Shown here piece after piece: positions 1 through 11,389 of a DNA stretch of 64,000 bases. This stretch comes from Tuctoria greenei (lineage: Eukaryota > Streptophyta > Magnoliopsida > Poales > Poaceae). A program made the position numbers and the translations under genes. The stretch covers positions 97,315,178 through 97,379,177 of the forward strand of contig JAYESD010000011.1 of NCBI GenBank assembly GCA_036927565.1. The letters run 5' to 3'. Numbering within the stretch: position 1 is the stretch's first letter; every line of letters starts with the position of its first letter. The notes beneath the pieces were generated by a model. That model saw only the letters and a list, made by a program, of their open reading frames with translations, had not been told where the DNA came from and made no database searches.

Positions 1-1172
1 GGATTTCTCACCCCTCACTTCAACACACACCACTCAAGCATTCTCTCTTGTACACACTAGTTCTTCTAGGTCCTTAGTGGAGGTTAGGTTGTAGAGAGGA
101 GCCTGTAGTCCCAAGTCCAAATTGGGAAAGGTATGGCTCATCTATCTTTCTTTTCCTATTTGATTTTATGCATTATAATAATATTATTATTCATCTCTCC
201 TTATTCATATACTTGGGAAAAGCATTTCTTGTTTGATTGTGGAGTCCATGTATGTGCTAGGTGTAGATGTTATTATGGTCTAGTCATAATGCTCATATCA
301 TGTTATGATAAATATCATACACGACCACTATAGTCTGATTAGGTAATAACATGATTATGTTAATTTGCATATGTTAGTGCTTGGTGCCAACATTGGTTCA
401 ACGATGTTTAGGTTAGTCATTGCCTTAGGCCATCTGCATTGGTACACTGTAAAGCATGCTAGAAAGCATACTGGAAAATTTTTGTGAGGGCAGATACTGG
501 AAGTATATAGAGTATGGTTTAGAGGATAGTGTATGCTTTAGAGGTTGTTGGTGCGGATGGTCTTAGGATGGTAATTGTACCCTAGCTCTTAAGGTATTTA
601 CTTAACAAGCAAGATTGGTGCTTAGATAGTTAAATAGCGTTGGATGTCTTGTAGACCAACGGGTTGTATGGGTAGGCAGCGGGTGGTGACAGCCCTGTCC
701 ATCCTTCGTAATACCCCACATTTGGCTATGCCACAGGCTCGAGGCGGGAATCATCCTGATGTTGTCAGGGGTAAACCCGTGCCCCCATATGTTGGATCAC
801 TAAGCCCTAGTAGTCATTGTTAGCATAATCACGTTTACACTAATAGACTATGTATATGAGTAACTAGAGCATAGTAGGAGCAGTCCCTTGTTGTACCTTA
901 ACCATCTCTAGGACAACCTTACCCTTAGAGTAGATTTCTTAGGTGTGTGTCACACCATCCCTATTATCATCTTACTCCTATTCTGATAAATACTTAGTAC
1001 CCTATACCTCGATCAAGAGAATAGTGTTCCCTTTACTTCACCGCCTTCTTTTGGGATAAATACGATACCCATGGGAATACTCTTTGGTGAAATTCTACAA
1101 CGGTATCTTTCGTGCGCTTGCGGATCTCATCTCTCATAGGAGATGATCTGTGGTGTTAAGAAATACAAACAA
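1..1172 (+). repeat. Athila-type LTR, right part, cut by the window edge
   Basis: This stretch aligns along its length with the LTR at 13534-15074: the tract around cacttcaacacacaccact, the block aattgggaaaggtatg, and the end around gggaatactctt then gcttgcgga. It therefore runs in plus orientation and lacks its left part, which lies outside the window. The right end near 1172 is approximate because the terminal bases have decayed. A 135-bp MITE sits inside at 428-562. A 66-codon ORF (133-333) is paralogous to one at 14192-14389 and is discussed as a finding. No PBS is recognisable after the end. Confidence 0.75.
428..562. mobile_element. Tourist-like MITE with TTA target duplication
   Basis: The 135-bp segment is flanked by TTA at 425-427 and 563-565. 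Its ends, GGCCATCTGCA and the complement of TGCGGATGGTC, form an imperfect terminal inverted repeat whose differences are all transitions. The related LTR at 14455-14490 reads straight through with a single TTA, giving an empty site for comparison. A 3-bp TTA duplication and short inverted ends are typical of PIF/Harbinger-derived Tourist MITEs. It has no coding capacity. The family name is an inference from the TSD and end sequence. Confidence 0.75.
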
Positions 1173-1423
1173 TTCCCTAACCTCTTTTCACCCTCTCCTA
1201 AACCCTAGCGCTGCAACAGTAAACTAAGAGCTCTTCTAAGCCTTCCTCCTCAATTTCCTGATCCCTAAGAGTGATTCTTGAGGGTTGTGGGGATTTGTGA
1301 GAGGAGAGAACGGTAGTTGACCGGTTTTGAGCTCCCAATTTATTTCTGTCGCTTTTGAGTTGTTCATCTGAGTATGTGTCTGTCGTATTTCCATTATCAG
1401 AGTTGCTAGTTTGTTGTGGGAGA
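1173..1423 (-). repeat. Copia LTR fragment, piece 1 (left of the solo LTR)
   Basis: Read on the minus strand, this piece matches the plus-strand LTR at 5150-5270: cctctcacaaatc, then a block ending in gcagcgctagggttt. It is thus an old copia LTR of the same family in opposite orientation. It continues at 3136-3559 after the solo LTR. A 78-codon minus-strand ORF covers part of it and has no recognisable domain. The left limit against the Athila-type LTR is approximate. Confidence 0.5.
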
Positions 1424-2033
1424 TGTAGGATCAAAGAGCACGTGAAAAGCTACCAGAGGGGGGTGAATGGTAGATTTAAAAAATCTTACACAGCGGAAAC
1501 AATTAAATCCCAACCCCTTTGGCAGAAAAATGATCTGTTAAAGAAATCGTGTGTAAAACTAATCTAAACGTGTTTCACCAAGACAAAAGTGATATATATA
1601 TAAGAGAGAATCAAGTGACTAAGAAAGCACAAGAAGAATCACTCAAATCCGTTGAGAGAAACTCAAGTTATGATCGAATGATTGAACAAAGGTCAATCTG
1701 TCCTACCCGAGAAAAACAGTTTTGGAACGCTGCAAAAAAACTCGTGTAGATCAGAAACCACAAATCCAATGACCGTGAAATTTTGACAGGTAATATATAA
1801 TCAAGTTGTGAAGTCAACCCAAAAAGAATCACATCAATTGGATCTGTAAAACTTGAGTTATGATAAAATCACCGACAAAAGGTAGTGTTGTCCAGAAACT
1901 CAACGAGTAAAACTTGTCTGGAACAAGTCGGACGAACAAGGCACAAAAGTTCCTTCAAACTACGAATTTTATTCAATAGAACACAAGAGGAACAGCCCCA
2001 AAGTCGTCCACCATGAGGTCTGGCTTCCCTTGC

Positions 2034-2041
2034 TTATATAA
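2034..2041 (-). promoter_or_regulatory. TATA box of the solo LTR
   Basis: TTATATAA on the minus strand lies at the same place as in the two full Sirevirus A LTRs (23488-23495 and 31822-31829). Conservation among three copies supports a promoter element; transcription itself is not shown. Confidence 0.5.
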
Positions 2042-2853
2042 CCAGCTCGAAAGCCAACTCTACTCAAATCAGGACCCTAATACTACTCCGTTCACGAATC
2101 GAAACTTTCCATAACTGCTTAGGACTCTTCTATACGCAAATAGAAGCAATATTAAGACTTCCAAACACCTTAGGAACGTATCCCACATTCCAAAAACAAC
2201 TCAAATTCGTGTCTCACACGAAATCCTAACATAACCAACTCAAATCTTTCCATATTTGAGTCAAACATGACTCAGTCGCAGTTGGAGTCCATAACCTAGT
2301 CGGTTGGACCTTTCCGACCAATTTTTTCGTCCACATATCTTCATCACGCCTTGGAACCATGCAGCCACATCCATGTGCTCCTTGCACACGTGCAAACATC
2401 TTCCAGTGACATCCGCGATACCTTCATATGTATTGTTCTTGATTCAAACATGCTACGCAACCTCCCGATCAACTCAACCACAATTCCTCCCGAACTTGGT
2501 TGTTGAACCTCATCTTCTCCCTAAGACTAGTTCAATGGATCACATAACCATCCATGTCTTGAACTCAAGCAACACATGCACATGAACAAACAACCAATCC
2601 ATATGAGCCCAAGTCCGCGACATGACTCAAGTTAGTTCCGAAACTACAACACCTTACATGAGCACCTCACATAAGCATGTTGCAAAGCATATCAAAACGA
2701 TATCAGCCATATCAACCAAAACGCACCAAAAACTTAGCAAACGAATACTAAGAAATCTTTCTAAGAATATAAAGCAAGTTCAAAGCATTGCAAGTTAAAA
2801 GCATAAACACTGCGATCAAGCACCGGACCTTGCCATAGCCAACTGGAGCTTGA

Positions 2854-2949
2854 GCCGGAGCTTACCAAAGCTAGTACAACCTAGTGCCGGAGCTTACCAA
2901 AGCAAGTACAACCTAGCACCGGAGCTTACCAAAGCTAGTACAACCTAGC
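2854..2949. repeat. Tandem repeat, three 32-bp units
   Basis: Three adjacent units beginning at 2854, 2886 and 2918 share the core ccggagcttaccaaag. The full-length Sirevirus A LTRs carry related cggagct units in a different arrangement, so this array is variable within the family. Confidence 0.85.
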
Positions 2950-3135
2950 ACTGGATCTTACCAAAAACATGTTAGACCTGGAGAAAGAAGGTCAGACCTT
3001 ACGTCGGACCTTGCAGAAGCTCAGAGCTAGAGTCGGACCTTGCTAAAAAGATGTTACCACAGCATTCAGAACTTTTATTGTCAAAACCAATGTATTCAGT
3101 ACAAGCCAATGTATTCAGCACACATAGGTCTCACA

Positions 3136-3559
3136 GGAGCCTCAAGTTGTGAGCAGCCCCAAGGATCTTATATTCACCCTTGTGATTTAGTGGAGAAATC
3201 GGGTCGGCCTTCATGGCAACTTGGAGAGGTTAGGTTTGAAAGTGACCAGGGTCTATTGAATTGCTTGCTAGGGCTTTTATTGTTCATATATCATTCATCT
3301 TGTTCATATCGATAATATTGCAATCAAACATGTTTGTAGCACTCCTACTTGTTATACTAGGTTGCTAGGCTACTTTCAAACCTTTCGCTTAAACACAGCT
3401 CAAAGAGGAAATCATAAAAATTCAATCTTTCTAGTTTTCGTGTACCTGGACCGGACTAGTCCGCCGCTAATCAGACTAGTCTGCCTTGCTGTTGCTGATT
3501 TTGTTTAATTAAGTGTTTTCTAGCCCATTCACCCCCCTCTAGGCAACTTCTAGGTTACA
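3136..3559 (-). repeat. Copia LTR fragment, piece 2 (right of the solo LTR)
   Basis: The right edge, read on the minus strand, starts TGTAACC and soon reaches ctagaggggggtgaatgg, the hallmark start seen in the other copia LTRs of this window. It contains two copies of the ggactagtcc type palindrome near 3450 and 3480. It abuts the end of the copia pol fragment at 3561. Together with 1173-1423 it forms one LTR split by the solo LTR. Confidence 0.65.
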
Positions 3560-3560
3560 A

Positions 3561-4912
3561 CTATGGTATCACATTCATCGGTCTCAAACCCATCTTCCTC
3601 GATGCACTTTCTATCACATTTCATGTTAGACCCTTTGTAAACAGATCTACCAGGTTTTTATCTGTTTGTATGTACGAAAAAGTAATAACTCTGGAGTTTC
3701 TCATTTTCCTGGCAGATTTTAAACATCTCTTTGATGTGTCTTGATGATTTTTTCATTATTTTTAGAACTGGTCACTTTAGCTATCATCGTTTGGTTGTCA
3801 CAGTTCATAAGAATCGTCAACAATGGTTTCTCAACCAAAAAAAATCCATCAATAGATCACGCAACCATTCTGCCTTAGCAGTGGTTGTCTCTAAAGCGGT
3901 GAGATCTGCTTTCATGGTTGATCTCGTCAAAATGGTCTGATTGCAAAACCTCCATGATATAGCGCCACCAGCTAGAGTAAAAACATATCCACTCGTGGTG
4001 TAGAGCTCATCAACATTAGAGATCCAGATCAAATCACTATAACCCTTAAGCACGACCGAATGCCCAGTATACTGAATTTCATAACTCATTGTACCTCTCA
4101 AGTAGCGCATAACCCTTTGAAGTTCATGCCAATGAGCTGTACTCGGCTTTGACATGAACCTGCTCAGATTGCTCATAGCAAACAAGATATCAGGACGTGT
4201 TTTGCTTGCTAAGTACATGAATGAACTAATCATTTAAGAATATTTAGGTTGATCTCTTAGCTCTCTCTTTTTTTCCAAGTATTACACCAGGGTCATAAAG
4301 TGTTGGAGAAATCCTGCTATCCATAAAGCCAAACCAGCTTAAGATTTTCTCAACATATGAAATTTTGTTAAAGTAATTCCACTCTCACGCTTATTCATCT
4401 TAATGTTCAAAACAACATTAGCTTCTCCCAGATCTTTCAAATCAAAACACTTAGATAGAAAAGACTTGACCTCAAAAATTATAATGCTTTTACAAAAAAT
4501 GAGTTCATCCACATACGAGCATATTATAATGCTATCGCCCCCACCATGGTGATAGTGCATGCACCAATCATCCTCATTAATGACAAAGCCCGCAGACGTC
4601 AAAGAACTATCGTACTTTTCATGCCATTCCTTAAGAGCTTTTTTGAAGCCTTACATGGATTTCAACAATTTCCACACCTTTCTCTCCTCACTTTTTTACT
4701 GCGAACCCATCAGGTTCTTCTGTATAGATCTCCTCTTCCAACTCTCTATAAAGGAAAGTTGTCATCACGATCATTTGACTGATGATTAGACTATGAGAGG
4801 CAATCAAATAAAGTAGTACATGGATTGTCATCATTCTGGCGACAGTTAAATGGGTGTCAAAATAATCTCCACTTTCTTTTTTAGTATAGCCTTTTGCAAC
4901 TAGTCTCGCCTT
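3561..4912 (-). pseudogene. pol: Copia polyprotein fragment (RT and RNase H), broken
   Basis: Minus-strand translation gives the C-terminal half of a Ty1/copia pol. From 4912 downward there are RT motifs including KARLVAKGYT and an active-site motif read as YVDE rather than YVDD (4339-4602). RNase H follows (3817-4233) with the TRPDILFA and LRDLLMDF type segments, then the terminal part to a stop near 3561. Several frameshifts and stops separate these pieces. The RT start is missing: the fragment begins abruptly at an LTR-like junction. The RNase H resembles the Tork/Retrofit type more than the Sirevirus type, but the lineage is uncertain. Gag, protease and integrase are absent. Confidence 0.8.
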
Positions 4913-5304
4913 TCAAAGTTTCCAAGAGAGGGTGAATAGGCTAATAAAACTACAAACCACATAATCAAATGAGAGTAAACTCTAGAGAATGTCTCAAGGT
5001 AACACAAACTTCTTGGTTCTTCACAACATGGGAGCTCCCAAGTGACCTCTAGCCATCTAGGGATTAGGGCCCAAAAGTAATAAACACAAATCAACAAGCA
5101 AAGGCAAGAGAATTAAAGACTAGAGGTCAAAATATGATTTCTTGGCTCACTCCTCTCACAAATCACCAAATCCCACAAGAATTGCTCTCAAGGCTCAAGA
5201 ATGTGAGGAGAGAGGTCTAGAAGTGCTCAAGCAAGTGTTTGGCAGCGCTAGGGTTTCAGAAGAGTTCATTGGAGGCTAGGGATACACTTTTTATAAGGGT
5301 TTTG
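4913..5304 (-). repeat. Copia LTR 'A', piece 1 (left of Tekay)
   Basis: The plus strand starts close to gagagggtgaataggc, the usual first block of these LTRs in reverse orientation, and holds a TATA-like tract (ttttttataaggg, about 5286-5298). Its last five bases TTTTG (5300-5304) are the Tekay target duplication. The LTR resumes at 15843. It is inverted relative to the piece at 1173-3559. Confidence 0.65.
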
Positions 5305-8134
5305 TGTAACACCCTCATTTTCATTCATCATGCATTACACTCATCCCCATACATGTTAAACCTAAGACAACACAAAAAGGAACAAGATAAAAATGAATTT
5401 AAGGCAAGGAACAACTAAAATCAGCTTTTGGTACAGACTTGTCCGGTCCCCGCCCCGGACTAGTCCGGTATACCCGTTTGCTCTAACTTAATTCAGTTTC
5501 TTCATGGTAACGAACTTATCTGTTACTTGGTACGGACTAGTCCGGTTTTGCTTCTTTCCCCGTCAGGACTTGTCTGTTTATTGATGGACTAGTCCGATTT
5601 TGAAACTATAAAATGCCAAACTGTCCGGATATTTGCATTCTAGTCTGAAGTCCTTTGATGTTGTGGTACAGCGGACTTGTCCGCTTTATAACGGACAAGT
5701 ATGTTGTGACAACAGAGACGAAAACGGACTTGTTCGGTCCTCATACGGACTAGTCTAGTTTCTAGGTTTCAACTCGAATTCCTATTTTCCCCACGACGTG
5801 CTATTAGGTGATTCACATATTTAGGCTCTAGAACATCATGCCCCACCCCCAGGAGCCCAAGTACGACCGCACCAAGGCCCCTACCCGCCCCCACCAACTC
5901 CTACAAGGATTTACCCTAACCCCACCCCTCCTCCCATATATAAATAACCCAAAGCCCTCCTCTCACCCCTACCCACGTGATAAAACCCCACTGCCCTACC
6001 GTCTCATCGTGAGCCGCCGTTCTTGAGAGAGGAAGCTCTCATCGCAAGGAAGGGAGAAGAAGGAAGTAGAAGAAGAAGGAAAAGGCAAGATCAAGCAAGG
6101 TCATCGCAGCTGTTGTGTTCTTCTTCATCAACTCTTGGACGTCAACGTTCTTCTTCCACGTCTTGGTGTCGATTCGCCGTCAATGGATCTAGACGTCAAG
6201 TTCCACGTGTTATGCCCAATCTTCGACCTTTGGACCATTGCATTCACTGTAACTACCTTAGATCCAACTTTCCTCGTTGATTTTGACCACACACTTGATT
6301 CAAACCATACCCTAGTTGGGAAGCTCACAAAACCCTTGACCATAGCGGACTTGTCTGGTATATAGCGCACTAGTTTGGTAGAGGGCGGACATGTTCGGCC
6401 CCTGTGCGGACTAGTCCAGTTTCTGAATTCCTGAATATCCTGAAACTTTCCCAATTTTCCCCGAAATGACTCGAAACTTACTCGAACATGTAAAACATAA
6501 ATGTAACCAGTTAGTAAGCAATAGTAGTAACCTAATAACATGTACTACATCATAATTGCGTCATTCATGCATATCATGGCATATTGAGTACTATATGAGC
6601 ATTTATTGATTGTAATGTTTGTTTTGCATGTTTATCGCAAAATAAAAGGAAACGCTCTAGAAGGTGCTTACAAGGACCTTCAGCACCAGAACATTGAAGC
6701 TCTTAATACAAACCACCCACCGGAGCAAGGCAAGTGCCCTTGAACATTTTGATCCTATTTTTGAATGTTTTATTTCAAACTTGCATGCTTGTGTCAAATT
6801 GATGAGAAAACTCATAAATAGTGATTTACTAGAATTGTATGCCCATCCTTACCGCTCAGGATGCAGTATAGAGACTCGGGAAGGGTATTTTACACTTTCG
6901 CTCCGCTTTGCTTAATTTGGATTGGGAATCACTAAATTGCTCAATTATGAACCTTTAACTATATGAACTATGCAAGATGATGGTAATGACCCTTAGCAAC
7001 ATGGAACCAAGGGACCTAAGCAAGCCAGTTATGTGGAATGGTTGGATGATTTTGTGGTTTAGCATGCTTTAGATCTAAGGACCGGTTCATGGAGCGACCA
7101 CCCAGAATTACAGTGCCACCACAGGGTCAAGTATGGGTGCGGCTTAGCCAATTAATTAGTGTATTTCTAGCATCGTTCAGATCATATGGAAGGCTCGAGG
7201 TATGAGAGACGGTTGGGTTTGCAATAGTGGCGGGACTGCCCTGGGATCTGAACGACACAAGAGGGGGCCCTTGGATGGATGTGTTCAGTTGGAGACATCA
7301 CCTCCGGTGAAACCTTAGTGGATCCGCACATGCTGGTAGTTGCTTTGTAAAGGCTATTTTGTGATCTCTTGGCCACACACCGACGGAAGTGTGAGACGGC
7401 ATAATTGAGATTCCTCAGTGACCGAAAGGTGATGAAATCACGAACATGTGGGTAAAGTGGTGCATCCTCTGCAGAGCGTAAAACTATCATGATAGAGTGC
7501 TCCCGATTATGAGAGACCTGGACCCTCACATGATTAGAGTATGGAGTTGAGTATTGAATAATGGATGGAATTGGAATCGAAATTAGGATTGGGATATGGG
7601 TTTGGTTTTGATGAGTTGGATATGGATAATTATGGATGATCATGGTTAATTATGTCAAATTGACGGTAGTGGATATGGTACTGCTGGTTTTTGGGTTATT
7701 ATGAGATTTGACCTCAAATAGTAATCATAAGTAGCATTTTCTTGTTTTTATAAATGAAATGTACTTTTCTGCAATAAACCATTTATTCCATCCTTGTTTA
7801 AGCTACATGTTATACTTTTCGACACTTGCTATTCCCACATTAATTCAGCAACAGGTGACAATTTTGAGTATCCTGATGACTATGATGAGTACTAGGCATG
7901 CGTGTTACCATCAAATGCCTGTGGAGATGGAGTCTGCTAGTGTTTAGTTTTTCCGTTGCAGTATTATTAGAACTTATATTCATGACTATTTGGATATTGT
8001 AATAAGGTACTATTTATTATTCAAAACATGGTTATTATATGAATATCGTTTGTGATGCACTTGTCTATGTGTGTTGAACATCCTGGACACACATATGCGT
8101 CACACTTGGTTCATTCTCAGAATCGGGTGTCACA
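5305..8134 (+). repeat. Tekay 5' LTR (2830 bp)
   Basis: It is bounded by TG...CA and followed by a methionine-type PBS. Its partner starts at 11390. It contains many copies of the ggactagtcc and ggacttgtcc palindromes at about 5430-5760 and 6340-6420. A TATA box lies at 5937-5946. Small ORFs here (for example 5838-6026, 6135-6365, 7182-7643) show no domain and are treated as chance. Confidence 0.93.
5937..5946 (+). promoter_or_regulatory. Tekay 5' LTR TATA box
   Basis: TATATAAATA sits in a GC-rich setting; the same position in the 3' LTR reads CTATATAAAC (12021-12030). Position conservation between LTRs supports a promoter role. Confidence 0.6.
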
Positions 8135-8137
8135 AAT

Positions 8138-8149
8138 TTGTATCAGAGC
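8138..8149 (+). promoter_or_regulatory. Tekay primer binding site
   Basis: TTGTATCAGAGC lies three bases after the 5' LTR. It differs by one base from TGGTATCAGAGC, the usual plant site for initiator methionine tRNA. Confidence 0.85.
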
Positions 8150-8956
8150 CGTGTTTGACCTTAAGACGCAAGTCTAGGTAGAATGGACACCTCAAACCAC
8201 ATAGGACTTCTTCCCTTTCAAAATTTCCTATTTTTGCACTACCTTGCCTTCTTCTAAGTATATTTTGTTGGAACAATGTATGGTTTTGCTGTTGCTGCAA
8301 TTTTTACTTCTTTTCCATCTTTTTGGGCTATCACACATCCTCTTACCTTGTTTATTGGCTTTTGCGCTGAAATCAATTTTTCTGCTTCTTTCTCGCTGCT
8401 GCAATGTCTTTCCTTGTCCTTCCTTGCTGTCGAAATAAATGTTGACTAGAACCTAGTCCCACACTCACACCGATGACTGCATCCCTAGTCCATCCGTGTA
8501 TATCAGGATGCCTCCACCACCTTGCAACCAAGGTAGTGTCACGTAATTGGGAGTTAGGTCTATCCTCAATAAGAATAGAAAATTCTTAGATCGTTAGTGC
8601 TCACTTAGATATCGTGTGCTGATTGTATGATTGCTTGTTTGTGTGTGGTTGCTTGGTGCGAGTTGTGGAACGCTTCAGCAATTTGTCCACATCCACACAT
8701 AGTAGAGAGATGTGGGATGTTTCGACACATGTCCATACCCTCATATAGAGATTTATTAATAAAGAGAGTTGCTTAGTTTCATATACCTTGATGCATGCAT
8801 TTAGTTTGGGATTCGTTTTATCTCTCTTTTCTATCTCGTTCAACCTCTGCTTCAATAGAAGATGGACACAACTAGAAGGTTCACTATTTCGGACGAAGCT
8901 ACATGGAAGATGAGGACAAATATAGTACGTCCAAAAATAAGTCTTAAATTAAGGGG
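8150..8956 (+). other. Tekay leader and gag start remnant
   Basis: This is mostly non-coding leader. An ATG near 8863 opens a short frame of about 30 codons that could be the start of gag, but the rest of gag is absent. Sequence passes directly to protease-like coding near 8957, so about 1 kb or more was probably lost. I see no other feature here. Confidence 0.5.
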
Positions 8957-9231
8957 GTAGATTTCCTCGCCAACCTCATAATTCTAGATTCACAAGGACT
9001 GGACATAATACTTGGAATGGATTGGCTATGAGACCATAATGGATTGGTCCAGTGTGCCACACGGACAATACAACTAACAAATGACGATGGAGTCAGTATA
9101 GAATAAAAGGCAGTTCAACCAACAACTAGAAATGCAATGCTACACCATGTGGAAGGTGTGACATTGGAGGAAACTTTGGGTCTCCGCATTGAAATTGAGG
9201 CATTACAATACACATCGAAGGTGGTGTTTAA
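8957..9231 (+). pseudogene. Tekay protease remnant
   Basis: A short frame from 8957 encodes the segment ending IILGMDWL, typical of the C-terminal part of chromovirus aspartic proteases. It stops at a TGA at 9029-9031. Further weak homology to the protease-RT linker continues to about 9228. The catalytic half of the protease is missing. The following sequence jumps to the RT-RNase H connection, so the RT palm with its YVDD motif is deleted. Confidence 0.7.
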
Positions 9232-9850
9232 GTGGAACCCACCGCAGAAGGTGAAGGATATTCAAGTTTCCTAGAAATGGCCGGATATTATCGATGTTTC
9301 ATCGAAGACTTCTCCAAGATAGCGAAGCCCATGACTGAACTAATAATGAAGGAGAAACCATTCAAATGGACTCAGGCTTGTCAGGACAACTTTGAGGAGT
9401 TAAAAAAGAGGTTAACCACTGCACCGATATTAATATTGCTAGATGTGAGCAAGAGCTTCGGCGTTTATTGTGATTCATCAAGGCAAGAGCTTGGATGTGT
9501 ATTGATGCAAGAAGGCCATGTAATAGCTTATGCATCTAGGCAACTGAAAAAGCACGAACTGAATTACCCTACGCACGGTCTTGAACTGACAGCCGTAGTG
9601 CACGCATTGAAGATCTGGCAGCATTACATCTTCAGACATCAATGTGAAATTTATACAGATCAGAAGAGTCTCAAGTACATATTAATGCAGGCGGATCTGA
9701 ATTTGAGGCAATGAGGATGGTTAGAACTCATCAAAGACTATGATGTGGGTATCAACTATAACCCTGGATAGGCTAATGTAGTGATTGATGCCTTAAGCCA
9801 AAAAGGAGCAAGTCACCAACTCACAGTACAGGAATTACCGTTCGAGCTAT
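9232..9850 (+). pseudogene. Tekay RNase H
   Basis: The frame encodes the end of the RT connection (GYYRCFIEDFSKIAKPMTEL) and then RNase H with YCDSSRQELGCVLMQ, AYASRQLKKHE, and a TDQKSLKYI segment. Family members usually start this domain with a CDAS motif, here CDSS. An open frame runs to a TGA at 9712-9714. Coding similarity continues in the same frame past further stops to about 9850. The domain is nearly complete, but without RT it cannot support replication. Confidence 0.85.
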
Positions 9851-10053
9851 GTAAGGAGTTTGAATGATTGCATCTCGGATTTGTGAATGAAATAGGATAA
9901 ATGAAAGTAAATCCAACACTGGAACAGGAGATACGAGAAGGTCAAACAGCGGATGAAGAAATCCAAGATATCAAGGAAAGGATCCAAGAGGGGAGATAAT
10001 GGAGATTTGATAAAGATGACAATGGCACGCTATGGACTGGGAAATGGATTGTT

Positions 10054-10848
10054 GTGCCTAACGTGAAACGCATCCGCGACACAATTCTAAAGGAGGCACA
10101 TGGCTCGCCTTATTCCATTCATCCTAGTAGTACGAAGATGTACAAGACTTTGAAGATGTGCTCTTGGTGGGATGGAATGAAGAAAGACATAGATGAATAT
10201 GTTGCGTTATGTGATATTTACCGACGAGTGAAGGCTAAACATCAAAGGCTAGCCGGATTATTGCAACCATTGAGTATACCGAAATGGAAGTGGGATGAAG
10301 TTGGCATGGACTTTATAGTTGGATTACAGTGCACTCAGACAGGATATGACTCCATATGGGTTATTGTAGATCGGTTGACCAAATCAGTGCATTTTATCCC
10401 TATTAAGACTACCTATAGTGGTGTGAAGCTGGTAGAACTGTATATGGGGAGAATAGTATGTTTACACGGAGTACCTAAGAAAATAATATTCGATAGAGGT
10501 TTTCAATTTACCTCTAGGTTTTTGCATAAAGTACACGAGTCTATGAAAACTCAGCGGAATTTTAGTTCTACGTATCATCCACAATTGGATGGACAGACTA
10601 AACAGACAAATCAAATATTGGAAGACATGCTAAGAGCGTGTGCGCTAAACTATGGAGGAAGTTGGGACAAGAGTCTGCCATATGCTGAATTCTCCTACAA
10701 CAACAGCTACCAAGCACGTTTGAAGATGTCACCGTATGAGGCATTGTACGGAAGAAGATGTAGAAAACCCCTGTCTTGGAATGAGATAGAAGAAACCCAA
10801 GTATTTGGACCTGATGTGATACAGGACGCCTTAAGCAAGTTCAGATAA
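10054..10848 (+). pseudogene. Tekay integrase core, catalytic residues altered
   Basis: The 264-codon frame covers the HHCC zinc domain and the DDE core of a chromovirus integrase (GMDFIVGL, then FDRGFQF). Two key changes stand out. The zinc-binding CxxC appears as CDIY, so one cysteine is lost. The catalytic glutamate of the usual DGQTE motif is lysine (DGQTK). Both fit G-to-A changes. The target-capture part YEALYGRRCR is typical of Tekay. Upstream coding for the integrase N-terminus contains stops (9880-10010). The protein is therefore most likely inactive although the frame is open. Confidence 0.9.
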
Positions 10849-11375
10849 TCCTTGAAAATTTGAAGGTTGCTCGGTCATGTCAAAACGGCTACGCGGATAA
10901 TAGGCAAAGAGACTTAGCTTTTGAAGTGGGAAACTTAGTGTATCTCAAAGTGTCACCCATCTGAGGTCATAAGGGATTCAATGTTGAATGCAAGTTGGCA
11001 CCTTGCTACATCGGACCATTCAAGATTTTGGACAAACGTGGGGAAGTGGCATATCAATTGGAGATGCTCGCACATCTTTCTGATGTTCATGATGTATTTC
11101 ATGTTCTTCAACTCAAGAAGTGCCTAAGAGTACCAGAAGAGCAAGTACCAATGGACGAATTGGAGCTTAAGAAAGATTTGACATATGCCCAGCAACCTAT
11201 CAAAATTTTGAATACAAAGGAGAGGGTCACGAGAAACAATGTTATTTGATGGTGCAAAGTACAATGGAACCATCATGTTGAATCTGAGGCTACATGGGAG
11301 CCTGAAGATGATCTTAAGAAAGAATTTCCCTATCTTTTTCCTTCTACGTCGAATCTCAAGGGCGAGATTCATTTT
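10849..11375 (+). pseudogene. Tekay integrase C-terminus with chromodomain-like tail
   Basis: The open part (10995-11249) reads through the GPF motif of the integrase tail and the segment LSDVHDVFHVLQLKKCLRVP, a Tekay hallmark. After a TGA at 11247-11249 the same frame continues with residues like VQWNHHVESEATWEPE, which match the chromodomain end of this lineage. A stop also lies in the 10849-10990 stretch. Chromodomains direct integration to heterochromatin in this group (family knowledge). Confidence 0.8.
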
Positions 11376-11389
11376 ATAGGGGGTAGGTT
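11376..11389 (+). promoter_or_regulatory. Tekay polypurine tract
   Basis: The purine-rich run atagggggtaggt lies directly before the 3' LTR TG, the expected place for plus-strand priming. Confidence 0.7.

Larger units (their letters stand above)
1424..3135 (-). mobile_element. Solo LTR of the Sirevirus A family
   Basis: It starts TGTAGGATC and ends GGTCTCACA, and aligns with both LTRs of the complete copia element at 22879-33071, including the tract agaggggggtgaatggtag near its start. No internal region is attached. The 5 bp on the left (ggaga, 1419-1423) and right (ggagc, 3136-3140) differ at one base, consistent with a mutated target duplication. A solo LTR normally results from LTR-LTR recombination. 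Sense orientation is minus. It differs from the two full LTRs by a 32-bp tandem repeat and by a shorter total length (1712 versus about 1858 bp). Confidence 0.9.

Noticed and set aside
1198..1434. 78-codon minus-strand ORF as a small gene
   Set aside because: It crosses the LTR fragment and runs into the solo LTR; no domain and no conservation with 5150-5270.
3564..3573. TGGTATCACA after an apparent LTR end, as a methionine-type PBS
   Set aside because: On the minus strand these bases are the last codons and stop of the copia pol fragment, so the match to a PBS is coincidence.
7182..7643. 153-codon ORF in the Tekay 5' LTR
   Set aside because: The matching part of the 3' LTR does not keep the frame and no domain is seen.
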